Part shown: positions 28,258-39,873 of the stretch, piece by piece
Layout: every line of letters begins with the position of its first letter
How positions within the stretch are numbered: the stretch's first letter is position 1
Source: Sanderia malayensis
Lineage: Eukaryota; Cnidaria; Scyphozoa; Semaeostomeae; Pelagiidae
Assembly: GCA_013076295.1 (NCBI GenBank)
Contig: RQOL01000616.1
Span: forward strand, 4,554,392 to 4,618,391
Reading direction: 5' to 3'
DNA: 64,000 nucleotides
Notes under the pieces: generated by a model
The model's database searches: none
What the model saw: the letters and a program-made list of their open reading frames with translations, nothing else
What the model was told of the DNA's origin: nothing
Position numbers and translations under genes: made by a program

Positions 28258-28923
28258 ATGGTGAGTTCATATCGATTCACTGTAGATAAGAAGTGGTGAC
28301 GTAAAAAGTAAATAGACAATTGAACGAATAATAAGTTACTTTGAAGATACCAGTTACTTTGATTTTTTGTACCTATCTTCAAAGTAACTGATTTTTACTC
28401 GTTCAATTGTCTATATACATATATATAGTTACACACGCAACTTGGATATTTTATATTGTAAAAAGTAAATGGTTACAAAAATGATGCTGATAAATGTATC
28501 TTTTCCTTGTAGGTTATAAGTGTGATATTGTACAGCATAAGTGCTGCACCTTTGACCTGCCAAAAGGCCAAAGACCCGCAGAAAGTTCTGGATGACCTCC
28601 AATCACCCATACCCAAATACATTGTGGTAATCAATAGATCACCAGAATCAGCCATTCAAGTTAACCACGCGGCAGAAAGACCTGTCCAAAACAGAGCATG
28701 TCCTTATAAATTTGTTGAAACTAAGAAAAACCCCGACCAGTTTCCGATGTCGTATCCAACTGCAATTTTGGATTGCACTAGAAAATGTGACAGACGATGC
28801 AAGCCAGTGAAATACAGGGTGAACGTTTTAAAGAAGAGCAAGAAGTGTGACGATTCTTGGGGCGTGAAAACTTGGATGATTGCAGAAGAAGAAATTACCA
28901 TTGGCTATGAGATGCTTGTTTGA
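28258..28923 (+). CDS. IL-17-like secreted cytokine lacking the terminal CxC
   Basis: Main exon 28513-28923 begins VISVILYSISAAP, the hydrophobic end of a signal peptide. The mature part has the invertebrate IL-17 pattern: ACPYKFVETKKNPDQFPMSY, then AILDCTRKCDRRCKPVKYRV, a basic NVLKKSKKC, DDSWG, and EEEITIGYEMLV-stop. Position for position this follows the family's CPW...RFP...AxCxxxC...PVLRR...C...VSVGCTCV layout, except that the terminal Cys-x-Cys is replaced by Tyr-Glu-Met. The first exon is inferred: an ATG at 28258 immediately followed by GTGAGT would supply only the initiator Met in phase. The receptor is unknown. The intron contains a 100-bp hairpin element. Confidence 0.72.
28313..28412. 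repeat. 100-bp inverted repeat in the IL-17-like intron
   Basis: The arm TAGACAATTGAACGAATAAT with AAGTTACTTTGAAGAT (28313-28347) is complementary to ATCTTCAAAGTAACTGATTT with TTACTCGTTCAATTGTCTA (28374-28412). Arms of about 35-39 bp surround a loop of about 26 bp that itself contains a CAGTTACTTTGA copy. Hairpin-forming and non-coding; MITE-like. Confidence 0.7.
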
Positions 28924-28946
28924 AAAAAGCATGGAGAAATAACGCT

Positions 28947-29450
28947 AATTTAATTACTCGCTAATTAGGCTGTTAATCAAATTTCTAGTCACAAATATTT
29001 ATTTTAGGTATAACTCATGTTTATAAGAATTATACGAAATTAGAAATGTTATGACTTCTTGAGCTAGATGTCCCTCTGAATCTTGTGCTACATAAGCTCT
29101 TTTCTGTTATGGAAAACGTTGATGCGTGCCAAGTTGGAGGCTGTCAAAATGCTGCAATACATAGGATTGTGGCTTTCAATTCTTCCTTTAATTTAATTAT
29201 TCACCAAATAGGCTATTAATCAAATATTTGGTCACAAATATATATTTTAGAATTTATATTTATTGGAAGAACTATACAAAATTAGAAATGTTATGACTTC
29301 TTGAGCTAGATGTGCCTCTAAATCTTGTGTTAAGTAAGTTCTTTTTCAAAGACCAAATGTAAGAGTTATTATGGAAAATGTTGATGCATGCCAAGTTGAA
29401 GGGTGTCAAAATGCTTCAAATAAATTGGATTGTAGTTTTCAATTCTTCCT
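28947..29450. repeat. Tandem duplication covering the 3' end of the HEAT gene
   Basis: Two diverged copies, 28947-29189 and 29190-29450, share for example GTTATGACTTCTTGAGCTAG. The second copy includes the last ~27 codons and stop of the HEAT-repeat gene. The first holds a relic of those codons, still ending HFDSLQLGTHQRFP-stop on the minus strand but with a one-base deletion upstream. Confidence 0.8.
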
Positions 29451-31372
29451 CTTAAGATGTTTGGACCAATGTATGAGCTTAGGCTGATCAGGCAATCTTT
29501 GGCAGCTGCACTTGTCAATTGATTATCGCTGACAAATGCATCGAAAATACCATCAATAAACAACTCCAGATACATCTTAAATGGTCGCTTTCCCAGCCCT
29601 TCAGCTATTGCATGCAGCTTGGCACAGAATGTTTCAAGCAAATGAAAATGCTGTGTATAATGCTTGTAGCTGATTGCTTTGGCTAACTTTGGCAAGCAAT
29701 CAATGACGAGTTTAGATGCCAACTTGTTAGATGAGAGTTCTGCAAGTGCATAAATGCATCCGTCCGTCATTTCCCATGGTTGTGACTCTCTTTTGAATGA
29801 ATGATTTGAGCACCCGCCACCACCTCTGCCCATTTTAGGAGCCAAAGATCCACAAGAGTACATCTGTTTATTGGTGTGAAGATCCATGTCATTTCCTCTT
29901 AGAAGCTTCACAACCCCATACGTGGCTGGTCCTTTCTCTAGACTCTCATACCGATCAGCATTATCAGGTTGACTTTCAACGACTGTAAGGCCATGCTTGA
30001 TTGTTTCAAAGATCTGGTTAATAGCATCTATTCCAAACGCTTCACCAATGTCGGCCAGTGCCATAGCTGCACCTTGCCTGACAGATGGAATTGGATCGGA
30101 AAGATTGGTAAAGAAGAGAGGATACAGCTCATCCATTGAATCTTTTGATTCGTTCGGAAATGCTTTCACAAACCTTCCGCAAGCAACACAAGCCGTGTCT
30201 CTCACTGGCCAACTTTCATCTTTGAAACAAACAAGCAATGCGCTCAGCAGCTTTGAGACATGAGGTAGAACAGCGTTTGGTTCAATCTTCAAAGCAAGCT
30301 CAGCCATGCAGTGACATGCAGCTTCTCTCACTGCATGATTATCTGACAATGTTTGCTGAATGTAAAAGTCTATAACTTCACCGATGTACTTCATTACAAG
30401 CTCTTTGCCTTTGTCACCAACAAGCTGTTTCCAGGTTTCTTGGTTAAATAATCTCACACCTTCAGCAAGATAATATCTGTTGAGACACATTGGCGGAAGT
30501 AGTATGGCATAATATTGGTCACGATCTTCCTCGCAAATATCTTGAAAAAATTCTCTGGTTGCAATAGATGCAGCAAGCCTAACCTGACTCCAATTATCTG
30601 CCAAACCAACCTTGAGATGCTCTGCTAGTTGCTTCCCAAACACTTTGAAATTCTCACTTGATTGTGAAGTGGAACTGACTCCATAACGTACGAGAGCAGA
30701 GCAAAGGTAGTAACCTGTCTCTCTTACAAAACGGTTTGTGTGATCGAGTGTCTGAAAGATAAGATCAAGCAAATCTTGAGTCAGATATTGCAGAAAAGAC
30801 TCCTGGCACCCTTCGATGACACATTTGATTCCTTTCATACTGGTCTCCAAACACTTCCACCCAGCTGTATCATGAAATATATCTTTAGCATCACGAAGTA
30901 GCTCTGCTTCAGCAGGCTTATTTTCGTCTGCAGGAAAATTTCTCTCCAGGTTCTCTTTGATACTCGCAATCAATTCATTCTGACAATATTTGTAAACACC
31001 ATGGTTGAAATACTGGCAGAGTGCACCTAATAACTCTCCTGCAGCAATTCTGACTCTAAACTCATCATCACGAAGCAGTTGCATAGCTGGAACTTTGATT
31101 TGATCCGGGAAGGAAGCGGAATATTTTCTATTTTCAATAAAGATCTTTGATGCTTGCAAATGGCCAAACCTTTCCTCCCACTGTGTCCCAATAATACTTG
31201 CAAAGAAATCTAAAATTCGTTGCTCCATGTATAAAAGGAGGTCTTCTTCAACAACCTTGAGTATTTGGGATTGAAGACTTGTGTAGCCTTGGTCTCTTTT
31301 CAGCTTCTCGTGGCTGCATAGCAGCTTTAAATGGCAATTAAATTCCTCTTTGCCGACCATAATTGCATCCAT
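29369..31372 (-). CDS. Single-exon HEAT/ARM-repeat protein (667 aa)
   Basis: An uninterrupted 667-codon frame in a window where nearly every other conserved gene is split by introns. The protein is an alpha-solenoid: repeated ~40-residue helical pairs such as DDEFRVRIAAGELLGALCQY, TLSDNHAVREAACHCMAELA, DESWPVRDTACVACGRFV and SDPIPSVRQGAAMALADIG. No catalytic motif is seen. Importin-like or dynein-assembly HEAT proteins share this texture, but I cannot assign a family. The lack of introns could mean an ancient single-exon gene or a retrocopy. The start MDAIMVGKEEFN is the first ATG of the frame, 537 bp from the divergent AASDH start. Confidence 0.82.
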   Translation of the reverse strand: MDAIMVGKEEFNCHLKLLCSHEKLKRDQGYTSLQSQILKVVEEDLLLYMEQRILDFFASIIGTQWEERFGHLQASKIFIENRKYSASFPDQIKVPAMQLLRDDEFRVRIAAGELLGALCQYFNHGVYKYCQNELIASIKENLERNFPADENKPAEAELLRDAKDIFHDTAGWKCLETSMKGIKCVIEGCQESFLQYLTQDLLDLIFQTLDHTNRFVRETGYYLCSALVRYGVSSTSQSSENFKVFGKQLAEHLKVGLADNWSQVRLAASIATREFFQDICEEDRDQYYAILLPPMCLNRYYLAEGVRLFNQETWKQLVGDKGKELVMKYIGEVIDFYIQQTLSDNHAVREAACHCMAELALKIEPNAVLPHVSKLLSALLVCFKDESWPVRDTACVACGRFVKAFPNESKDSMDELYPLFFTNLSDPIPSVRQGAAMALADIGEAFGIDAINQIFETIKHGLTVVESQPDNADRYESLEKGPATYGVVKLLRGNDMDLHTNKQMYSCGSLAPKMGRGGGGCSNHSFKRESQPWEMTDGCIYALAELSSNKLASKLVIDCLPKLAKAISYKHYTQHFHLLETFCAKLHAIAEGLGKRPFKMYLELFIDGIFDAFVSDNQLTSAAAKDCLISLSSYIGPNILRGRIENYNPIYLKHFDTLQLGMHQHFP

Positions 31373-31909
31373 TTTGGAAATTTGAGATTTGAAAGTTTGA
31401 CGAATTTTGGTAAATGATATTCATTCATATCATGTTCATGCTCATCCAACTCCAACCTGGAACCCAGGCTCTTTTAATACAAGTACGTAATGCAGGGCAC
31501 AATGTATTTATGAACAATTTTAACAATAGACGTGTTGTGCCAATAATAGCAAAAAATAAATATATACAAGGTATATTTATATTACTGCATTATTGCCATT
31601 ATAAATATCTTTATAGCTTTGCTGTCAATTCAATCAATGACTTTTCGCACTTCAAGTTTTCATGTATCACTTTACAATGATACATGAAGTTTCTTCAACT
31701 GTTGTTTTTAATTTTTGAAGGTGTGTTTGTGCTTTAACTAATGGCGGGACAGATGAAATTATAAGGAATTTTATAACCTGGGATATTCTGCTTCATCAAG
31801 GATATAGATTAACGTGAAATCGTTTGTTTGGTACGACCATATGTTTTAAAGTCTAATGTTCTACCTTTATGATGTTTTGAGATTAAGAAATTGGAATTAA
31901 AAGCAAGTT
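31373..31909. promoter_or_regulatory. Spacer of the HEAT-protein/AASDH divergent pair
   Basis: 537 bp between opposite start codons. It contains a perfect inverted pair around 31657-31690 (TTTCATGTATCA and TGATACATGAAA), which could form a small hairpin. No TATA box is obvious. Confidence 0.35.
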
Positions 31910-34900
31910 ATGGCGCAGATAACTAGTGAGACAGGTCATAGGCCAAGACTTCTCCACTCTATTATCCAAGATATTTTAGAAATTGATGCACCAAGAGGTC
32001 CCTGTTTGATATACAACGATGGTAGGAATGATCAAGAATGTATGCTCTATGATGAGCTGGTGAGATTGATAATAGAAGGCAGCAAAGAACTTCAAATTCA
32101 TTGCAAATCCAATCAGTACATTGGCATAGATGCAGCAAATACAACTATTGAAACAATAGTGGCTCTGCTTTCCCTTATCAATATTAAAGCAATAATTTGC
32201 CCCTTAAATATATCTGAAGAGCCCAAGGAATCTATAAAGCTCTGCAAAAAACTTAACATCGCCGCCATCCTCGTTAAAAACACAAATTTTAATGGTCTTA
32301 GTGTCACTGACTTGGCAACAACGACTGAAGAACAATGGTTTGTTAGTGGTTTGTCTGCTTTTAAAGGCGAAATGTCTTTAGTTAAACGTGAATTTGCACC
32401 TGAAGACAATTTGAATCCTTCATTTGTTGATTTTGTTATGCAAAGCTCTGGTAGTACAGGACCATCAAAGTTGATCCAAGTTCCAAGTCAATGTATTCAT
32501 CCAAACATCTTAGACCTATGGTATGCCATCTGAATATGATATTAAAATGCTTTGTCTCGTTCTTTTTGCAAAAAATGGTGTCTTTTTATAGCAGCTTTAA
32601 TTTCTTTTCCAGCTCATCCTTCAACATCAATAAAAACGATACAATCTTTCTATCATCTCCTCTGACCTTTGATGCCTCCATTGTTCAGATATTTGCATCA
32701 TTACTCCGACGTGCTTCAGTTCTAATAGTATCTGATGTTATTAAAAAGCAACCTTCAAAACTTTACAATGCATTATTTGAAAGAAACAAGACCACAATTT
32801 TACAGGTGAATCATTAATTATGTTATTTTCCCATATGTTATAATCATGTTTGTTCAAAAATTTCTTTTAATCACACATCAACACCTCAATTATAGGCTAC
32901 TCCTTCACTTGTTCAACAAATTGGTCAGACCTTACTAAGTATAGACAAAACATTTTCTGATACATCGCTACGAGTTCTTTGTCTTGGGGCTGAAGCATTT
33001 CCACTGATTGAAACGATAAAGCGGATGGTTGGCAAAGATTCTTCTATCGATCTTTACAACATTTACGGAATATCGGAGGTATCTTCTTGGGCTTCCCTTG
33101 AAAAAGTAGACCTTCGTTTGTTTCAAGGCAAGCTTACAAGAGTAGACTCGTTGATGCTTAACCCTGACGATGAAGATATAATTGAATGTTTCTGCAAGCA
33201 TAACGTATCAATTGGTGAGCCTTTGTCTGGTACTAAAATCGAACTTCGATCCATCCATGGGCAATGTATCCATCGTGGAATCGGAGAAATATGGATAGGT
33301 AAGGTGTCGTGTAGTATTTTTACGTTGTAGCCATTTTTAAGCATTGAATTAGCGTTTGAAGTTATTTATCTGTTTCCAGGTGGAAAGGATCGTGTTTGTC
33401 TGGTTGGTGATGAAACATCGCTAGTTCAGAATACGATGCGTTTTAGCGGCGATATTGGATTGATAAAAGACAACAAGATATATTATCTCGAGCGATATGA
33501 TAACAGAATCAAAATTTTCGGGAAGTTTGTTGATTTGGAAATCATTGAAGATATTGCCGAAGAAATAGCAGCTGTGGATTCAAGCGTATGCGTGCAAACA
33601 AAATCGAATGGGAATTTGCCGCAAGAATCTTATTTGACATTGTTTGTTTCACGTAGAATTGTTGATGATGAAGAGATTGTTATTGAAGAGGAAATTTGGA
33701 CTAGATTAAAAGCAAGACTACCAGCTCATTGCATGCCAAGTAGAATAAATTTCCTTGATGAAATGCCTTTAACTTCGCATGGAAAAAAGGATCGTCGTCT
33801 ATTGCAAACATTTGCCCATTCCCTGTCCGAAAAAACTGTTTCAGCCAAGCCTGATGATACATTGGAAAATTCTGTCTTAAATATCTTTGAAAGTGTTTTA
33901 CAGAATGGATCTTATGCATCAATGAAAAGTAGTAATGGTAAATCATTTATAGAAAATGGTGGCAATTCATTTATGGCAGTTTTTGTCGAAAACAAGTTGA
34001 GAACGCTCCTGAAAGACGATCTATATGATAAAAAACCTCTTCTCTTTGATTATATTTTATCAAAAGATCTAGAATCTCTGTTGGTCTATATGAATAATGG
34101 AATAAATCGAAAAAGGAAGTCACATAATGTAAATGCTTCAAGTTTGTCTTCTTCAAATGAGAAACAGTTAAACAGTTCTGTGTCCTATTCAATTGAAACT
34201 GGTGACTGCTCTTGTTATGTATCTAAAGGAAATAGGTCAAAAACCTGTGATATGTGTTTGCAAAATATCTCCAACTTAACCAAGAACAAACACAGTAAAA
34301 ATGAAGTCAGCAATTTCAAACTTGAAATATTATGGCGGACAGATACGTTTAAGTGCATAGATGCTTCTCCGTTAATTACTTCGAGTTATGATGAAAAATT
34401 ATGCGTTGCTTACATTGGATCACATTCGCATTTCTTTTCGGCAATTGAAACATTAACTGGAAATGTTCTGTGGAGAGTGAAGCTTGGAGATAGGATCGAA
34501 TCATCCGCAGCTCTTTCAAAGGATGGCAAAAAATTGATTGTAGGTGAGGTATTGTAGTTTATTTTTCATCATTGCATCGCGGAAGAGTGTTTTATATTTG
34601 GTAACATATCATTAAATTATTGAAATGGGTTATCTTATATCATCATATTATTAAAATGGGTTATCTTGTCTGAATATAGCTGATAAATATATTTGTTTTT
34701 GAAATAGGGTGCTACGATAAAATAATATACATTATAGATCGTCAAAATGGTATGATTCTTTGGAAGTTCAAAACTGGAGATTGCGTCAAAAGCTCAGCAA
34801 TTGTAAGCCCAGAAACAGGCATTGCTTACATTGGGTCACACGACCAATATCTTTATGCATTAGATGTTGATACTTACATGGAGTTATGGAAAGTGCATTG

Positions 34901-35549
34901 CGGAGGAGGATCCTGTTTTAGCTCCCCTGTGTTGAATCAGGATAACAGCAAAGTTTTCATTGCAACACTGGCTGGAAATGTCGTTGCAGTTGCTCTAAGT
35001 AATGGAGAAATAATCTGGAAATTTTCCACAAATAAACCGATATTCTCATCACCTTGCATCACAAATAACAGCATCTTATGTTTTGGATGTGTTGATGAAT
35101 ACATTTATGGGTTAAATATGAATGGCACACTTTTATGGAAAGTTAAAACAGAAAAGCCAATATTCTCATCACCTTTATTTGTCGATTCATTATTGCCAAA
35201 TATGGAAAGCGTGGTTGTGATTGGCTGTCATGATTGTTTTGTTTATTGTGTGTCATGTAATGGCTTCCTTATATGGTCATTGAAAATCGACTCACCAGTC
35301 TATTCTACACCCTCATTGGTCAAAGTAATGACACGTGACAACAGTGCTTTGGAGCCTCGTGACATACAAAAATACTGTGTTGTAGTTTGTTCTACTCAAG
35401 GGAATATTTATATCATTGATTTGAACACTGGTAAAATCCTGACAAGAGACAGACTATCTGGAGAAATATTTTCTTCCCCTGTTGTATCTGGAAATAGAAT
35501 TTTTGTTGGTTGTAGAGATGATTATCTATATTGTTTACAATTATTATGA
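31910..35549 (+). CDS. AASDH: AASDH, adenylation-PCP-PQQ propeller enzyme
   Basis: ACSF4-type protein: an NRPS-like adenylation domain, a carrier domain and a C-terminal beta-propeller. Five exons (31910-32520, 32613-32805, 32896-33298, 33380-34543, 34708-35549) sum to 1070 aa. Adenylation motifs: FVMQSSGSTGPSKLIQV (P-loop), LYNIYGISEV, RFSGDIG, RIKIFGKFVDLEIIE, and PLTSHGKKDRR with the catalytic Lys. The carrier site is ENGGNSFMAV, with Ser kept for phosphopantetheine. From about residue 690, PQQ-type blades repeat (AYIGSHDQYLYALD, GEIIWKFSTNKPIFSSP, GCRDDYLYCLQLL). The substrate is uncertain in animals; beta-alanine activation is known in insect Ebony-like relatives only. Confidence 0.95.
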
Positions 35550-35965
35550 TGTACTCGAAAATACATTTACATTTCTTATAATAAATTGTCTCTCGTCAAA
35601 ACATTACCGACTCTGTCTTGACTAGGTATCTTGTTATGATATCAACCAAAAGAATATAAATCTTACCTTGTACGATTCAAATTTTGTTCTCTTCCATGCT
35701 GCTTTATTTTATAGAAGCATCCATTATCTCAAAAATTGCAGACCAAATCTCTTTTTTCTTTTCTCATTGGATGGCCACTTCACTTCTCGTGACTTGACTC
35801 TCTCTTGAAAACAAAAGAAGCATGCACAAAGAACAAGAAAAATTCAAAAACGACCACTTTTTTAATGGCCTCTCTTTTATTACTTTACTTGAGTAAGAGG
35901 TCTATAGCATATGGCGCATAATAAAGCAAACTTCCTGAACCTCATAGTTTTTCATCACCGAAATA

Positions 35966-36763
35966 ATGCACAAAGATATTATATTTCTAAAAGCCTCTAA
36001 AGTAGAAGTTGGAGAAGAAGATGAGTACCATTCAAGCGTTGTTAGACTTTGTGGTTTGACGCCATTTTCAATTCCTGTGATTGATTTTAATTTCACGAAT
36101 AATGAGTCATTGATAAATGCTTTGAAATCTATCAGCTCTTTTTCAGCTTTGATATTTACAAGTCCACGAGCTGTCAAAGCATTCGAACAAGCAATCAGTA
36201 ACTTCAAAGAAAAAGAGGAATTTAAAATACCTTCATTCTTTCAAGATGTGCAAATATTTGTTGTTGGAAAAGCAACTGCTAAAGCGATCTCAGAGCTTGG
36301 ATTAAGAAGTAAAGGACAAGACACTGGTTCTGCTGAAAATCTTGCAAAATACATTTTAGAACAAGGTCAAAGTGATGTTTTTAATAAACAGATGCTTTTT
36401 ATTCATGGAAACCTTGCAAGAAATACTTTACCAAGCATCATTCATTCAGCGGGTGCAAAGATCAAATCAATTTGTGTTTATGAAACAGTTCCGCATCCAA
36501 ACTTTTTAGAAACATTCAGTTTACATTTGCAAAGACACAAGAATCCAGGATTTATTGTGTTTTTCAGTCCTTCCGGAGCCGAATTTTATTTGAAACCCAT
36601 CAAAGAAATGACAAAAGAACTAGAAGGCATTAAAATATTGGCAATTGGAAAAACAACGGCTGAGAGTTTGGGAAAAATGAATTGTGAAATATATGGTATT
36701 GCTGATTCTCCAAAAGCGGAGAGCTTGTGCCAATGTATTATGTCGAAATTTGATGAAAAATAA
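35966..36763 (+). CDS. UROS: Uroporphyrinogen-III synthase (single exon)
   Basis: Fourth enzyme of haem synthesis; it closes and flips ring D of hydroxymethylbilane in the cytosol. 265 aa, the family length, in one exon. Motifs: the N-terminal IIFLKASK, FSALIFTSPRAVKAFEQAI (conserved TSPRAV), VGKATAKAISELG, QMLFIHGNLARNTLPSII, IKSICVYETVPHP, IVFFSPSGAEFYL and ILAIGKTTAESLG. These match both lobes of the two-domain fold. UROS has introns in vertebrates, so the intronless state here is notable. It lies 416 bp downstream of AASDH on the same strand, with its own presumed promoter in between. Confidence 0.93.
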   Translation: MHKDIIFLKASKVEVGEEDEYHSSVVRLCGLTPFSIPVIDFNFTNNESLINALKSISSFSALIFTSPRAVKAFEQAISNFKEKEEFKIPSFFQDVQIFVVGKATAKAISELGLRSKGQDTGSAENLAKYILEQGQSDVFNKQMLFIHGNLARNTLPSIIHSAGAKIKSICVYETVPHPNFLETFSLHLQRHKNPGFIVFFSPSGAEFYLKPIKEMTKELEGIKILAIGKTTAESLGKMNCEIYGIADSPKAESLCQCIMSKFDEK

Positions 36764-37196
36764 CAAAATTTAATCTCTAACTTTATGTATGTGATTATTT
36801 TTAATTTTTTTGAAGAGTATCTTTGTTTGTTCTGGTATCGAAAGTTGTAAAGAAAATAAATATTTTACATTATTTATTAATGATAATGATATTATTTATT
36901 CATTATTTAATTATTTATTTATTTATTTTTTATTTTATTATATTTTTTTATGTACATGTTCTTTCTTTGCACATGCGCTTGCGCAGAACATCTAAAGAAA
37001 CCAAAGTATTTTGGCCTACGTCAACTGAAGATGGTATCGCATTTTGATTAAGAACGTAAACACCATTCTCATGTAAAACGAAGAGGGTTAAAATGAAAAC
37101 TAGCTTATTAGGAAGTTTGATGAGCTCTTCCAGATCGTAAGTAAACTGGATAGTCTTTGCCTGCAAATAAAAAGACGCTCGAAGGTCGGGGATACC
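36764..37196. other. Spacer with AT simple repeat
   Basis: Contains the UROS 3' flank with AATAAA at 36855 and a TTATTTATT-rich tract at about 36880-36950. The last part is the USP12/46 leader. No gene. Confidence 0.6.
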
Positions 37197-39873
37197 ATGG
37201 TAAGTGTTCAGCAGTTTCTGCCTATTCTAAACCTGCAGTGGATCGTATTAGTCAAATTCCAGAATTTTTTATTTATTTTAAAAATGTAATTATGTGGCGT
37301 GTTGTGAAAGAAAAAACAAGTTTTCCGTATTGATTTTTTAAAGGGCAACAACCCAACCTCGTTAGAGAAAGACATTGGACAAGAGTTTCCTCAAAATGAA
37401 CATTTCTTTGGACTGGTTAATGTAAGTTATTCGTATTAAGTAATGGTCGAATTTATATTTTGGTGGTAAAATGCTGTTGTAGCAGAAAGATTTGTTCTTC
37501 CTGGAACAATTTCTAACCAAAGTATTTAATTCTTCTCATCAAGATGAGACAGGCAACAAAAACAAGTTTTTGTTTTTGTTGCATGTAGTAACACTTTATT
37601 CAAACCCTCCCCACCACCCATGGGTATTTGACAATGCTTTGCATAGATGTCGCTTAGCATTCAAAATGATATTAGACATAATCAAATTATCTTTTATTTC
37701 AACAGTTTGGAAGTACTTGCTATTGCAACTCCGTTCTACAAGCACTCTACTTCTGTCGGCCATTTAGAGAAAAGGTAATCGCATACAAGCCACCCTCAAA
37801 ACGTAAAGAAAACCTGCTTACATGCTTGGTAGACTTATTCAATAGTATTGCATCACAAAAGAAGAAAACTGGGGTCGTAGCACCAAAAAAGTTTGTCACA
37901 AGACTTAGGAAAGAGAATGGTAAGATCAAGACATATTCCATATCAAAATTTTGTTATTATTCTGTTTTTGTGACACTCGCAATATAGCTTTGTTGAAACA
38001 CTCATCACATAAATTGATGTTGAATTTCAGTGTTGTTCGACAACTACATGCAGCAAGATGCACATGAATTTCTGAACTACCTTTTGAACACAATAGCTGA
38101 CTTGTTACAACGTAGGTTGCCACTGTTCTTCTCTCTAGAGATGTCTGCTTTTAGGCTGTGCATCCATTTTGTAAACTTTTCTCGTGCTTCAAAGTTGCTA
38201 ATAATTCTAAATGCTTTTCCATTTGAAGATGAAAAGCAGAAAGAAAAAGAAAAAGACAGAGATCGTCTAGGGAGTGCAAGTAGTGTGAGCAGTAAAAATA
38301 GTAATTGTTCTGAATATTCATCAGTAAGTTTGGCAAGTCATGTCAACCAAAACGCAAATCCAGCAACTCCCCCAGAACCCACATGGATTCATGACATCTT
38401 TGAAGGAACACTGACTAACGAAACAAGATGTCTTTGCTGTGAAACTGTAAGTGAAATAAACCTTTCATTGTCATTCTTATTACTGTACACTGTCAAATTT
38501 TTTGCAAGTGTACCAATTCAAAATGCTGCATTACATCTTTCTTTCAAAAGGTGAGCAGCAAAGATGAATCATTTCTGGACTTATCGGTCGATATTGAGCA
38601 AAATACTTCGATCATTTATTGTTTAAAGTGAGTAATTGTATCACTACTATCATCATCCACACACTCGTTTCTTTCTGAACACACGCGAACTTCACTGAAA
38701 ATCGCGTTGCGTTTCTTTGCAGAAACTTCTCACGAACAGAGACGTTGTGCATGGAACATAAATACTTTTGCGAGGTTTGTGGAAGCAAACAAGAAGCACA
38801 GAAGAGGTAAAACAGCATCTGTCCAGCATTAACCTGAAATTAAACCTGATCAGTCCTCTCATCTACAAGCTGAGTTGCCCTGTCTCTGATCTCGCGCTAA
38901 TTTCATTATTAACGATCTTGACAATGCAGTACGAGTTTCTTATAATGCATTGTTTCTGGGCTTGTTTTCACGCAGGATGAGAGTGAAGAAGCTACCACAG
39001 ATCTTAGCATTGCATTTGAAAAGATTCAAATATGTCGAACAACAGCAGCGTTATACGAAACTTTCATACAGAGTCGCCTTTCCGTTGCAGCTTAGATTAT
39101 TCGACACGGTGAGCTTTGGCGATCTTTCCTGCGTTCACAATCGCATTTAAATATTCATACCACACAGGCCGCACACTGTCCATGAAGACATCGTATTGTC
39201 TTTGGGCTTAACAGAAGGCGTCCAACCATATTTGCCAATCATTGCTACATGCAATTGTTGTAGATATGAATCAATTATAAAATTGAAGTTGAAAAATATC
39301 GATTCGGGCAATAATAATGATAAAAAGTATCTCTTTCTGAACAACGAAGCTTCTGGTGTTATTACTTTCTGATTTGCATTCTTTCGCATTTTGCAGTCCA
39401 AAGACGCTGTCAATCATGATCAATTGTATGATTTGGTTGCTGTTGTTGTACACTGTGGAAGGTCAGCTTAAAATAGCCATTCACGCTTATATATATACGC
39501 CCGATTATATTTGTTCACACTATATTTATCAAGCAAGAGTATGTTATCCATTGATGCATTGACCAGTATTTGTTATTATTCCTTTGCAGTGGGCCGAACA
39601 GAGGACATTATATTACATTGGTAAAAAGCAGTGGATTCTGGCTACTCTTTGATGATGATATAGTAGATGTGAGTGTACTGCGATAATATTCACGATTTCC
39701 TATAATACACCTGCTGCAGTATTCTATGCATGTTCTTTTTTTATATCGAGTTTCTCATTGCGTTATAGAAAGTCGAGGCTCGTACACTGGAGGAATTCTT
39801 TGGTTTGACGACAGAGCTTCAAAAGAACCAAGCAGAGTGTGGTTACATATTATTTTACGAGACAAGAAAATGA
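37197..39873 (+). CDS. USP46: USP12/USP46-type deubiquitinase
   Basis: Cysteine protease that, with WDR48/WDR20 cofactors, removes ubiquitin. Eleven exons sum to 378 aa (human USP46: 366). The Cys box [20 protein letters not shown] carries the catalytic Cys. The QQD box is [18 protein letters not shown]. Zinc ligands are CLCC and CEVC. The His box is [20 protein letters not shown], and the tail YILFYETRK. The insert between the QQD box and the zinc region is longer and Ser/Lys-rich ([18 protein letters not shown]). Exon 1 codes only for the ATG (ACCATG|GTAAGT), joining in frame to [12 protein letters not shown], at the same place as an exon junction in homologs. USP12 and USP46 cannot be separated here. 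Confidence 0.93.
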
